Shown one piece after another: positions 43,501-53,100 of a stretch of DNA of 64,000 bases (the stretch's first letter is position 1; every line of letters begins with the position of its first letter). Made by a program: the position numbers and the translations under genes. Origin of the DNA: CAVPCZ01 sp963779225 (GTDB lineage Bacteria > Bacteroidota > Ignavibacteria > UBA10030 > UBA6906); NCBI GenBank assembly GCA_963779225.1, contig CAVZWW010000003.1, forward strand, positions 1,302,001 through 1,366,000, given 5' to 3'. Below the pieces are notes generated by a model. The model saw only the letters and a program-made list of their open reading frames with translations. It was not told the DNA's origin and made no database searches.

Positions 43501-45910
43501 TTCTTTGAAACCACTGGAACATTTGCTGGATCTTCCTCCCACGGAGCTTGACAGCGCAAGGCTTTCCTTCACGGTGACCGGTCCTGCTCAAAGCGCGCAG
43601 TTGATTGCTGATGCTACCATCAGTTCCTTTATCATCGGCGACAATTCCGTCGGCTTGCTGGAAGCCTCTGCTACTGGATCCTTCAGAGATATCGCAGCCG
43701 TGCTGGCATCACAACCGGCAGACCAGGTGACAGCCGCGCCGGCCCGTCATGCCGAGAGTCAGGGGGGCTCCCTGGAGATATTGCACCCGGTCGCCCGGGA
43801 GGCAGCCCACACTGAAAGCCAGGCGGCCCCCGATGGGGAATTGCCGGTGTCTGCCCGGGTGACCGCCCGGGATGCCCGGATCGAAAATCTTCAGATCACG
43901 CACGCCGATGTGACGCTGACCTCAGATGGGAAACGGCATGAGATCCACATGTCCGCCATCATTGCGGATAGCCTCGACGTGCGGGCCGCCGGAGCGTTCG
44001 TGGCAGACACGCCAAATTCCACCATCATAATTGACTCGCTACAGTTGATCGGCCCGAAGTATACATGGAACCTCCAGCGTCCGGCCTCAATCCTCTTCGG
44101 CGAGAAACTGAGAGTGAACGATTTCGATCTCCGAACGCGAACCCAGTCGATTCGTGCCGACGGGGTTCTGGACCCGAAGGGAGAACAGGATTTCATGCTC
44201 CGCGCGGACTCTCTCGGATTCAGCACACTGGGCTTAATCCTCCACCGGCCGGAACTGGATGGGACATGTTCAGTTGAACTGCGGATCACGGGTCCGGCGG
44301 CAGCCGCACGCGCCACCGCCAGCATGAATGCGGATATCCACACCAAGGACCAGCCGATTGGACAGTTCCGTGCGAGTCTCGACTGGCATGACTCTCTGCT
44401 GAGCATAAATGCAGAGGCGACGCAGCCGGGGGGCGGGCTCTTCACCGTGGTGGCAGGAATTCCCCGGGTCTTTTCGCTCGCACCTCAGGAACGTGCCGCT
44501 CCACAACCGGCCGTTCCCGTGCATCAACGGCCCATGGATCTGCAACTCCGTGCTGATCGCTTCAGCCTTGAAATGATCCACCCGTTTCTGGATCCGCAAA
44601 CGTTCGAGGATCTGGCAGGAATCCTGACCGCCGACATCAGCGGCCGGGGTAGGCCGGACTCTCTCTCTTTTTCAGGCCGGCTGGCCATCGACAGCGGATT
44701 GGTGCGTCTCCCCTCCCTGGGGGTCACCTATGATCGCATAACGCTGCGGTCCAGCCTCGAGGGGGGCGACCTGCAGCTCGACTCGGTCTACATTCATTCG
44801 GGACCCGGCGGTCTCGTCGGCCGGGGTGCCATCAGTTTCCGCGACCTGGAGAAGATCGCTCCTCGCCTGCGCCTCAGCGCATCCGATTTTCTTGCCATCC
44901 AGACTCCGCAGATGGAAGCGACTGTCTCTGGAGACCTGGAAGTGACCGGGACAGCCGTTGCACCGGAGATTGCCGGAAAGATCGTCCTTGGAGAGACAGA
45001 AATCCAACTGCCGGACCTCGGGGGAGCTGCTTCAGTCGAAGACGTGGAGCTGACGCAGGAAGACTACCGCATGTTGCTCGAGAGGTTTGGTGTCCGGAAG
45101 AAACCGGTGGAGCTGAAAAAGGAAAAGAGTTCCTTTGAGGGTTTGACCCTCGGGATCGATATCGAGATGCACAGGAACACCTGGATACGAAAAAAGACGA
45201 ATCCCAATCTCGCCATCGAGCTGGAAGGGAATCTTCACCTCACCAGCCGTCCCGGCAAACCGTTTACGTTGTCCGGTGAACTCCGTCCCGTCCCCGGGCG
45301 GAGTTTTGTCGGTCAATTCGGCCGTCAGTTTGAGATCATCGGCGGAGAAATCTATTTCGGCGGGAGACCGGAAGATCTCGAACTCCGGATCGAATCGGAG
45401 TACAAAGTCCCTTCAAAAGGGAGTTCGGGACTTTCGGAAGTGCTGATCCACATGAGAGTAGCCAGCAAGCAAGGGCGGTTCACATTTGAATTGACGTCCG
45501 ATCCTGCCATGGCGGAGTCCGATATCCTCACGTATCTGGCCACCGGAAAATCCAGCACGGGCGCGCTGGCCGGCACCGTGGACCAGGGGAATCTGGGAAG
45601 TGCGATGGCACTCGAACAGCTTGTCGGTGCCGCCCAGGGACTTGCGGAAGGGAAAGTTCCGCTTGATGTTTTCCAGATCCGTCAGGACGGGGCACGGGGC
45701 ATCACGATTGTCGCGGGCAACTATGTCTCCAGCAGGCTGTACGTGGGAGTGCGCCAGCCATTACTCTTCGAACAGGGAACCCAGGACACTCGCTATGATA
45801 CCGGGACACAGGGGGAGTTCGAGTACGAAGCCACCCCCTGGCTTTTCCTGAATTTCCAGGGTGGCGCAAACCGCATCATGTTGTTCTGCAAATCACGCTA
45901 TGTGTACTGA
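40598..45910 (+). CDS. tamB: Translocation and assembly module protein TamB
   Basis: A 1770-residue protein starting at GTG 40598; ATG 40619 is possible and keeps the membrane anchor. A single N-terminal helix (LLRLAVRLLIILTLFVAVILLFL) sits in the inner membrane. The long middle is AsmA/DUF490-type repeating beta sequence that would form a groove across the periplasm. The C-terminal TamB domain is clear: SFVGQFGRQFEIIGGEIYF, SDPAMAESDILTYLATGK and the final IVAGNYVSSRLYVGVRQPL. TamB works with an Omp85 partner in outer-membrane assembly or in phospholipid transport between membranes. That partner is the next gene, 42 nt downstream. Length is within the upper family range. Confidence 0.9.
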   Translation: MAKRTGFMRKLLRLAVRLLIILTLFVAVILLFLQLPPAARWVAQTAVDAVNPWPGTTASIGDVRGSWICSLDLYQVSISNPDQTLLISFDTLSVSYSLPALLRGEIRVNELILRKPVIRTGVDSNGFLSFLAPFKSEDATPDSSAPPLIAGERVTVSDGEFALHSGGGDSAVFLRVTGFSLSAHSIRIKGNISASIDTLDVGYSYNRGGRPGQVEKAVSPDNYVRVRAAGSISDSLLNVRSLAAVSTRSSVAIEGWISLPISLPETVPEANFEITASPIAYGDLTPFVPGIGPEGQAKISLQVRGSGQKLEASGHLEPRGGGVGDIECVAWNPRAGILAVDLQLSTKSLSIAGLTGGVDSSEKISSKISIHGEGTGLADLTGTSVVTIQKSSFHTLTPLEINSRHDIRQGVISSDITGTGGPLQIALKSRISPFAFPPGFELDGSFVLPHRASPSPENLATRLAGLRGIVHASGKGFDPESTDASVDLQGKWERNTHVKSFTLHSSLAGGRIRATADLKTRSGEAGLTAEAVLGDQISYSVDPLYFHNLDLAFLLGYVSRSSLSGSLAVKGRGTDPAAMTGEARLYMKSSTLFGIDIDTLTARVDLINGAIGIAASALTGAGSFGLKANADIEVDRPFAEITDFTFHNLDLSKLGGDSTFQTDLNGTLSAHASGSAADGLQRPADGLSPRQSDAIIAKANLVFQESRINRQRLNGGALEAALRGREVLLSVDVRTPEGGFSSEAVARPFEESPELTVPLATFEHINLGSWISVAGFTTDLTGSCSIHHLGNSLETANSSVRLRFLRSSINKEFLADAYIEGDLDSGKIGVTTTWTFGHGRVDGNVRGVLADGGFSGAGGATVRMEDLGLLLNDDRFSPSRVAVDVAADGTWGSPGRTRMKATLGGRGRVDSLEADSVVCRLSVLGRTVEVDTLLIRLNVGSIAGSGSLAILDTTREAVSGFSAAAVLHSLKPLEHLLDLPPTELDSARLSFTVTGPAQSAQLIADATISSFIIGDNSVGLLEASATGSFRDIAAVLASQPADQVTAAPARHAESQGGSLEILHPVAREAAHTESQAAPDGELPVSARVTARDARIENLQITHADVTLTSDGKRHEIHMSAIIADSLDVRAAGAFVADTPNSTIIIDSLQLIGPKYTWNLQRPASILFGEKLRVNDFDLRTRTQSIRADGVLDPKGEQDFMLRADSLGFSTLGLILHRPELDGTCSVELRITGPAAAARATASMNADIHTKDQPIGQFRASLDWHDSLLSINAEATQPGGGLFTVVAGIPRVFSLAPQERAAPQPAVPVHQRPMDLQLRADRFSLEMIHPFLDPQTFEDLAGILTADISGRGRPDSLSFSGRLAIDSGLVRLPSLGVTYDRITLRSSLEGGDLQLDSVYIHSGPGGLVGRGAISFRDLEKIAPRLRLSASDFLAIQTPQMEATVSGDLEVTGTAVAPEIAGKIVLGETEIQLPDLGGAASVEDVELTQEDYRMLLERFGVRKKPVELKKEKSSFEGLTLGIDIEMHRNTWIRKKTNPNLAIELEGNLHLTSRPGKPFTLSGELRPVPGRSFVGQFGRQFEIIGGEIYFGGRPEDLELRIESEYKVPSKGSSGLSEVLIHMRVASKQGRFTFELTSDPAMAESDILTYLATGKSSTGALAGTVDQGNLGSAMALEQLVGAAQGLAEGKVPLDVFQIRQDGARGITIVAGNYVSSRLYVGVRQPLLFEQGTQDTRYDTGTQGEFEYEATPWLFLNFQGGANRIMLFCKSRYVY

Positions 45911-45952
45911 TATGATTCCGGTTCCGCACTGCCGTTGGAGGAGCCTCTGCAC

Positions 45953-48088
45953 GTGACCTCGCTCCGTCCGTTTGCCCTCGTTGCAGGTCTCCTCTTTGCC
46001 ACGGAGATCGCCGCCCAGGAAGAAGTCCTGCGAACCGACCACAACACGCAGATCAGCTCCATCGGGTTCCGCTTTGTTACATCCCGGTCGTTTCCTGAGA
46101 ATGAAATCCGGTCAAAGACCGCACTCACGGAACGGGGGTCGTTCACGGGGCTGAGGGAATCGCTGGATTTCTTTCCTCTCATCGAACCGGTCGGCGTGCA
46201 CCCGTTCGATCCGCTGGAATTGCAGAAGGATGTTGCCCGGCTCAGGCGGTTCTATCATCAATCCGGATTCCTCGACCCCTTGATCACGTACACAATTGAT
46301 TTTGACAGAGAGAAAAATCTCGTCGACGTCGAATACGTTATCGACGAAGGCCCTCCTCTGACACTGGGCCGGGTCTCTGTCACGGGAGCGGACAGTGCTA
46401 CACCCCTGCTTCTCCCGCCGGATCTTGAACCCTCCTGGGAGGATGCGCTCTCCGGATTCCTCCCGGACCCCGGGAAATATCTGAATCTGTCTCTGCTGCC
46501 GGCGTTCGAAGCGAGCGCTCTGGTGTGGTGCGCAAACCACGGCTACCCGTTTGCCACTGCCCGTTCTGGGGTTTCCATTGACACGGCGTCTCACATCGCC
46601 GATCTGAATCTCCGCATGACGCCGGGACAACGTTCCCGTATCGGGAGGATCACGGTGACCGGACAGCAGAACGTGGACGAGGGAATTCTCCTTCGCGAAC
46701 TCCCCTTCGCAACCGGCGATTTCTATTCTGCGAAGGATCTGGCAGAAGGGCGCCGTGAGATCCTCTCCCTCGGTCTGTTCCGCCGCGCCATGATCGGCAT
46801 TCCCGACGGCACGCCGGCCGCGACAGAGGTGCCTGTTTCTCTTGATGTGACAGAAGCACCTCCCCGGATGATTGTCGGCGCTGTGGGATATGATTCGCGC
46901 GGTGGAATGACGCTGCAAGCCGACTGGACACATCGCAACTTCACCGGCGATGCACGGTCATTCACCACCTCGGGACTTGCGCAGTCGGGGTTTCTCGCTG
47001 TGGAGCAGATTCCGGAAATTCTCTATCGTGCGTCTCTTTCGTTCACGCAGCCGTACGTGTACCACCGGCGGCTGTCGCTCATTGCCGGTCCTTTTGTGGA
47101 ATATCGTAACGATTACAGGGATCGTTCCAACGCGTACGGTCTGAGTGCCACTCTGGTCTATAATGTCGATCCTCTTCGCTCGATTGCGCTGCGCCAGATC
47201 ATCAGTAAACGGAATATCCAGGAGGTACGCTTCGGGGACTACGAATCCGGAGCCATTGATTTTCTGAGTCTGCTCAGCACCCTGGCAAAAGGGAAGACCG
47301 TCCTGAAGAACACTATCGCTCTCCAGGCGTCCTATGGCTCGCTTGATGACATCATGGTCCCACGCAAAGGTTACCTGGTCCGACCCGTTTCCGAGGTGAC
47401 ATGGGCGCCTGATCTCAATTCCGTTGAATACTGGCGGGGAGAGTTGTCCGGTGCGGTCTTCACTCCCTTCAGTGAAACAGTCGGGCTGGCCGTACGCGGG
47501 TATGCAAGCACGATCGTCCCGTTCGGAAAGGGCCTTCCCCAGGGGGAGGAGACTTCCACGGAGAAGTGGCTCCAATTCCGGGACATCGCAGCTACTGCCG
47601 GCGGTCCGGATGACGCCCGGGGGTGGGGCTCCAGGCTTCTCGGACCGAAATTCCCGAATCTGACCATTCAGACGACCGGCACCGACACGATCTACTCGGT
47701 AGATGGATATATCCCTGTTGGCGGACTTGCCAAACTTGCCTTCACATTCGAACTCCGCTTTCCATTTCCCGGGCTGGGATCGTTTGCAGGATTGTCTGTG
47801 TATCTGGATGGCGCCCGCGTCTGGAACCCGCAAGCAAGTCTCCAGCCGGACCTGGGCTGGGGTGACGAGGAAGGTTGGTTCTATGGAGTCGGCACGGGGA
47901 TGCTGTTCGGTTCGCCCGTAGGCACATTCCGACTGGATCTCGGCTACAAACTCAATCCGTCGTTTCAGGATCTCCACGAGGCTTCTGACGTGGTTGACGC
48001 TCTCGTCAATCAGCGTCCTCTGGATCAGATTGCGGAATATCCGTCGCGGCGGTTTCATGTGCACCTCTCGATCTCTGTATCATTCTAA
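45953..48088 (+). CDS. Omp85-family outer-membrane protein (TamA/BamA-like) paired with TamB
   Basis: A 711-residue protein. GGAGGAG at 45937-45943 selects GTG 45953; the signal peptide is MTSLRPFALVAGLLFATEIAAQ. At least two or three POTRA domains follow (FYHQSGFLDPLITYTIDFDREK with VDVEYVIDEGPPLTLGRV, and GRITVTGQQNVDEGILLRELPF with LSLGLFRRAMIGI). From about residue 310 there is a 16-strand barrel: GAVGYDSRGGMTLQADW, then ARGWGSRLLGPK, PVGGLAKLAFTFELRFPF, GTFRLDLGYKLNPSF and a terminal strand ending in Phe. Omp85 proteins insert or translocate polypeptides. Adjacency to tamB makes a TamA-type role likely. Confidence 0.85.
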   Translation: MTSLRPFALVAGLLFATEIAAQEEVLRTDHNTQISSIGFRFVTSRSFPENEIRSKTALTERGSFTGLRESLDFFPLIEPVGVHPFDPLELQKDVARLRRFYHQSGFLDPLITYTIDFDREKNLVDVEYVIDEGPPLTLGRVSVTGADSATPLLLPPDLEPSWEDALSGFLPDPGKYLNLSLLPAFEASALVWCANHGYPFATARSGVSIDTASHIADLNLRMTPGQRSRIGRITVTGQQNVDEGILLRELPFATGDFYSAKDLAEGRREILSLGLFRRAMIGIPDGTPAATEVPVSLDVTEAPPRMIVGAVGYDSRGGMTLQADWTHRNFTGDARSFTTSGLAQSGFLAVEQIPEILYRASLSFTQPYVYHRRLSLIAGPFVEYRNDYRDRSNAYGLSATLVYNVDPLRSIALRQIISKRNIQEVRFGDYESGAIDFLSLLSTLAKGKTVLKNTIALQASYGSLDDIMVPRKGYLVRPVSEVTWAPDLNSVEYWRGELSGAVFTPFSETVGLAVRGYASTIVPFGKGLPQGEETSTEKWLQFRDIAATAGGPDDARGWGSRLLGPKFPNLTIQTTGTDTIYSVDGYIPVGGLAKLAFTFELRFPFPGLGSFAGLSVYLDGARVWNPQASLQPDLGWGDEEGWFYGVGTGMLFGSPVGTFRLDLGYKLNPSFQDLHEASDVVDALVNQRPLDQIAEYPSRRFHVHLSISVSF

Positions 48089-48228
48089 GGTTGCAGATGA
48101 CAGAGATGCAGTATTTGCCGCGTCTCCAGTGAAGCCTTTCATCCAACCTTCTGATGAGCCGGCAGCAGGAAACGCGGGCGTTACGGAAGGGCCCGGAATC
48201 GATACCTGGTGGCTTGTCCAGAGGACAG

Positions 48229-48257
48229 TTGATTCTGAGTATAGATGTTCATAATAT
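48229..48257 (+). promoter_or_regulatory. Promoter of the small exported helical protein
   Basis: TTGATT at 48229-48234 and TAATAT at 48252-48257 with a 17-nt spacer, about 85 nt upstream of the ATG at 48345. Confidence 0.6.
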
Positions 48258-48344
48258 TAAAGATACCCCCTTCACAGTTGCTGTTCGAATACCCGACATC
48301 CTAATCATTAAGCATCATATTTCACCACTTTACCGGAGGTTCTT

Positions 48345-48812
48345 ATGAAAGCTCTTCGCATCCTCGCATTGTTCGTCGTATCGTTGGTCGGCGTGCAGGC
48401 GTTTGCCCAGCAATCGATCGAATCGACGATCGAGCTCATTCGTTCCGATCTCAAAACAGAGAAGAAGGCGATTATTGAAAAGGTGATGCAATTCACCGAG
48501 AAAGAAGCAACGCAATTCTGGCCCTTCTATCGTGAATATAACCTGGAACTGAGCAAACTTGGCGACAAGCGGATCGCGATTCTGAAAGACTATGCTGCGA
48601 ATTACGAAAAAGTCGACGACAAAAAAGCTGAAGAGCTGGTCAAGAAGAGTTTCGGCGTGATGAAGGATCGCAACGATCTGATGCTGTCGTACTACAAGAA
48701 AGCCGCAAAGTTCCTGGGCTTGAAGCGTGCGGCTCAATGGATACAGGCCGAAAATCAGATGCTGGTACTCATTGATGCAAAGATGGCATCAGAGACGCCG
48801 TTGCTGCCGTAG
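48345..48812 (+). CDS. Small exported all-helical protein (Spy/CpxP-like appearance)
   Basis: A 155-residue protein with signal peptide (MKALRILALFVVSLVGVQAFAQ) and a good GGAGG at 48335-48339. The mature part is charged and helical: IRSDLKTEKKAIIEKVMQFTEKEATQFWPFY, then EYNLELSKLGDKRIAILKDYA, ending in a Leu/Ala-rich helix. The pattern of a short exported helical protein with a tFWPfY segment is common in Bacteroidota. It looks like periplasmic chaperones of the Spy/CpxP type, but I do not see a clear LTxxQ motif. It has its own promoter and terminator, so it is monocistronic. Confidence 0.65.
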   Translation: MKALRILALFVVSLVGVQAFAQQSIESTIELIRSDLKTEKKAIIEKVMQFTEKEATQFWPFYREYNLELSKLGDKRIAILKDYAANYEKVDDKKAEELVKKSFGVMKDRNDLMLSYYKKAAKFLGLKRAAQWIQAENQMLVLIDAKMASETPLLP

Positions 48813-48857
48813 CAGATTGTCTTAGGTGGACGACCACACAGGGGCAAAAAGCCAGAT

Positions 48858-48896
48858 GGGGCTGTCTCAGGAGTATGAGGCAGCCCTTGCCTTTTC
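48858..48896 (+). terminator. Hairpin terminator before the RND operon
   Basis: GGGCTGTCTCA (48859-48869) pairs with TGAGGCAGCCC (48876-48886, one G-T wobble), followed by TTGCCTTTT. It is nearly identical to the hairpin after the RND operon at 54877-54910. Confidence 0.75.
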
Positions 48897-48979
48897 CGGG
48901 GTTTCTGTGTAACTTTTTTAGTTGTATAAGAAAGACCCTAGGAGTTTCCCTCACACTTACAGATTGAAGGAGAACCAGC

Positions 48980-50164
48980 GTGGACGCTCCCTTTCCCCGC
49001 GCGAGCCACCGGTATGTGCTGGTGGTCAGTTTGCTCCTCATTTTCTCCCTCCCCGGCTGCACGAAAGAAGAGCCGCCCGCTGCACCTCCCCTCCCGGCAA
49101 AAACCACGGAGGTCGTCCAGCGCGATGTCCCGATCTACAAAGAATGGGTCGGGCAGACGATCGGGGCCCTCGACATAGAGCTCCGCGCGCGCGTCGCCGG
49201 ATGGCTCCAGGGGATTCACTTCACAGAAGGGAGTGAAGTGAAGAAAGGCACTCTCCTGTACACGATCGACCAGAGCGAGTTGAAACAGGCAGTCGCGGAA
49301 GCCAAAGGGAGGCTGGCCCAGGCCCGCACGTTCATGATCCGGGCCCGGTCCGATGTCAACCGGTACCGCCCGCTGGCGCAGGCCGGGGCTGTAAGCAAGA
49401 GGGACCTTGAGGCTGCCGAAGCGGAATATGGAGCCCGTAAGGGGGAGGTCGACGCTGCACAGGCCTCGCTCAATGTCGCAGAGATCAATCTTGGCTACGC
49501 GAGCGTGTACGCCCCGATCAACGGGCTGATCGGGATTTCCCAGGCGCGTGTCGGCGATTTTGTCGGACGGCCGCCGAACCCCGTGATTCTGAATACGATT
49601 TCGAGCATCGACACGATCCATGTGCGGTTCTCCATCTCGGAGGCGGAATACCTGGATCTGTCGAACAGGCTCATGCCGAAAGGCAGGCCCAGTATGGAAG
49701 AACGGAAGGGAAAGTTCCAGATGGTTCTGGCCGACGGAGCCGTTTATCCGGAGAGGGGGACGGTTCTCTTTCTCCAGCGGCAGGTGGATGCGTCGACAGG
49801 GACGTTGCAGATGGAAGCCGCGTTCCCGAACCCGCGGCGCCTCGTACGTCCCGGCCAGTTTGCGCGCGTCCGGGCCATCTATGAAGATTTGAAAGGCGCG
49901 ATCGTTATCCCCGGGAAAGCCGTCTTCGAAATCCAGGGCCAGTTTGCCGTGTACGTCGCCGGCGAAGAGAACAAGATCGAATTCCGCCGTGTGAAGCCGG
50001 GCCCGATGGTCGGACAGCTCAGGGTGATCGAGGAAGGTCTCCGGGTCGGTGAAACAATCGTTGTGGAAGGTGTCCAGCGCCTCCGACCCGACATGGTCGT
50101 GGCACCGACCTTCGTTCCGCTGGATTCGCTCCTTACTGCCGGCCAGCCCGGCGGAGGTCGCTGA
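48980..50164 (+). CDS. RND efflux periplasmic adaptor lipoprotein (MexA/AcrA family)
   Basis: A 394-residue protein starting at GTG 48980 behind AAGGAG (48967-48972). It has a lipoprotein signal (LLLIFSLPGC). The family order is visible: RARVAGWLQGIHFTEGSEVKKGTLLYTID (lipoyl half), an alpha-hairpin (QARTFMIRARSDVNRYRPLAQAGAVSKRDLEAAEAEY), the second lipoyl half, APINGLIGISQARVGDFVG, then beta-barrel and membrane-proximal domains. The adaptor links the inner-membrane pump to the outer-membrane channel. All three parts of the pump are encoded in order here. No regulator gene is adjacent. Confidence 0.93.
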   Translation: MDAPFPRASHRYVLVVSLLLIFSLPGCTKEEPPAAPPLPAKTTEVVQRDVPIYKEWVGQTIGALDIELRARVAGWLQGIHFTEGSEVKKGTLLYTIDQSELKQAVAEAKGRLAQARTFMIRARSDVNRYRPLAQAGAVSKRDLEAAEAEYGARKGEVDAAQASLNVAEINLGYASVYAPINGLIGISQARVGDFVGRPPNPVILNTISSIDTIHVRFSISEAEYLDLSNRLMPKGRPSMEERKGKFQMVLADGAVYPERGTVLFLQRQVDASTGTLQMEAAFPNPRRLVRPGQFARVRAIYEDLKGAIVIPGKAVFEIQGQFAVYVAGEENKIEFRRVKPGPMVGQLRVIEEGLRVGETIVVEGVQRLRPDMVVAPTFVPLDSLLTAGQPGGGR

Positions 50165-50167
50165 CCA

Positions 50168-53100
50168 ATGTCAAAGTTCTTTATCAATCGGCCGATCGTG
50201 GCGATGGTGATTTCCATTGTCCTCGTTATGGTCGGCTTCATCGTCATGCGGGGCCTGCCGATCTCGCAGTACCCCGACATCGTCCCGCCGATGATCAACG
50301 TGACCACGACGTACGTCGGTGCCTCATCCGTCGATGTGGAGCAATCCGTTGCCACCCCGCTGGAACAGCAGGTGAACGGTGTAGAGAACATGCTCTACAT
50401 GAAGTCGATTAACGGGAACGACGGAACGCTGACACTCCAGGTTTCGTTCGACGTCGGATCGGACCTGGACATGTCCAACGTCCTCACACAGAACCGCGTC
50501 TCCCAGGCCCAGGCCGCTCTCCCGGGGCCGGTGAAGACCTATGGCGTGACGATCAAGAAATCCCTTGTCTTTCCGCTCCTCCTTGTGACGTTGAAATCGC
50601 CGGCGGGGAGCTACGACAACAACTTCCTGTCGAATTACGCGTCCATCAATATCAACGACCTGCTCAGCCGTACCAAGGGAGTGGGCGACGTCAAGCTGTT
50701 CGGCGGAAGCGACTACGCGATGCGGATCTGGGTTAAGCCAGACCGCCTTGCCAGACTCGGACTCACCGTCCCCGACCTCGTCAACGCCGTGCAGGGTCAG
50801 AACGTAATTTCCCCTGCAGGACAGATCGGTGCTGAACCCGCTCCCCCGGGAACGGATTTCACGTACACCGTGCGGACGCAGGGCCGCTTGCTCACGGAAG
50901 AAGAGTTCGGAAAGATCATCCTCCGGACAAATCCGGATGGATCCCAGGTCCGGATGGGCGATGTTGCCAGGATCGAACTCGGGACGCTCCTGTATAACCA
51001 GATCGGCCGGAACAATGGGCGCCCGGCGGCGGTCATCGCGGTCTTTCAGCTCCCCGGTTCGAACGCCCTCGAGGTCGCGGCTTCAGTCAAGAAGGTGATG
51101 GCTGACGCCTCGAAGAAGTTCCCACCGGATCTTGTTGACGAAATCTCCCTGGACACGACACTCGCCGTGGAAGAGGGTATCACCGAGATCCTGCACACCC
51201 TTTTTGAAGCCGTTTTGCTCGTGATTCTGGTGGTCTTTGTATTTCTCCAGAACTGGCGCGCCACACTCATCCCGTTGCTCACCGTGCCGGTGTCACTCGT
51301 CGCCACGTTCATCGTCTTCCCGATGCTGGGTTTCTCGATCAATACCCTGTCGCTTCTCGGGATGGTTCTGGCCATCGGTATCGTGGTCGACGACGCGATT
51401 GTCGTGGTGGAAGCCGTGATGCACAATATCGAGAAAGGGATGTCGCCGAAAGAGGCCACGACAAAGGCGATGGAGGAGGTTTCGGGTCCTGTTGTGGCGA
51501 TCGCGCTGATCCTGGCCGCCGTGTTCGTCCCCGTGGCGTTCATGGGCGGCATCACCGGCGCCCTATACCAGCAGTTCGCGATTACCATTGCGATCTCGGT
51601 GCTCTTTTCCGCCTTCAACGCGCTCACACTCAGCCCGGCTCTTGCGGCGATGCTCCTGAAGCCCAAGAGCGAATCCAAGTCTTTCCTGGATCCCTTCTAC
51701 CGCTGGTTTAACAAGGTGTTCGACCGGTTCACGGGCGGCTATATCGGATTCACCGGCATCGTCGTCCGGAAAATCGGCCGGAGCATGATTTTCATCGGCA
51801 TCATCATCGTCCTGATCGTTCTCCTCTTTCGCGTTGTGCCCGGAGGGTTTGTTCCGGAGGAGGATAACGGATACTTCCTGGTCAATCTCCAGCTTCCGGA
51901 TGCGAGTTCACTCCAGCGCACGGACGAGGTATGCAGGAAGGTGGAGGCGATTCTCGCAGGAACGAAGGGAGTCGACAACTACACAACGCTTGCCGGATAC
52001 AGCCTGATTACCGGTGTCGCGACTCCCAATTCCGGGTTCTTCTTCGTATCGTTGAAACCCTGGGAAGAGCGGAAGGCGAAGGAGGAGCGGAGCTTTGAGA
52101 TGATCGCGGCGCTCAACCGGCGCTTTGCGCAGGAGATTCCCGAAGGTATCGTTGTGGCCTTCGGACCCCCGGCCATACCGGGACTGGGAACCGGAGCCGG
52201 CTTCACGTTCATGCTGCAGGACCAGAGCGGCAACACTCCGGCCGATCTGGCCGCGGAAACCGAGCGGTTCATCCGCGAAGCCCGCAAACGCCCGGAGATC
52301 GGCACGATCAACACATTTTTCCGCGCATCCGTTCCTCAGGTCTTCGCCACTGTGGATCGGGACAAGGTCCTGAAGCAGGGAGCCTCGATCGCGGATGTCA
52401 ATCTCACCATGGGGTCCCTCCTGGGAGTCAGCTACATCAACGATTTCAACCGCTTCGGAAGGGTGTACAAAGTCTACCTTTCTGCCGAAGGGGAATACCG
52501 GAACGAAACGTGGGACCTCAGTCAGTTCTTTGTCAGGAACTCCCAGGGTTCCATGGTGCCTCTGAACACCCTGGTCACGATGACACCGTCCTCCGGACCG
52601 GACTTCACCAACAGGTTCAATCTCTTCCGGACGTCGGAGATCAACGGGACCCCTGCCCCCGGCTACAGCTCCCAGCAGGCGCTCGAAGCGCTGAAGGAGG
52701 TCGCGGCGCAAACCATTCCCGCCGGGTGGACGTATGACTGGGCGAACATGTCGTACCAGGAAGTGAAGGCGGCCGGCTCGGGAGGCGTGGTATTCGTTTT
52801 TGCGCTCGTCTTCGTCTTTCTGATCCTTGCCGCACAGTACGAAAGCTGGTCGCTTCCCCTGAGCGTGCTCCTGGGCGTGCCGTTCGCGGTCTTCGGCGCC
52901 ATGGCCGGACTCTACCTGGCAAGATTCCTCAGCGACAGTTATATCAACAATGTCTTCGCGCAGATCGGGTTCGTGACGCTGATCGGCCTTTCAGCCAAGA
53001 ACGCGATTCTTATCGTGGAGTTTGCAAAGATGGAAAAAGAAAAGGGGAAGGCCGCCATTGACGCTGCACTCTCGGCCGCCAGACTCCGCCTCCGCCCCAT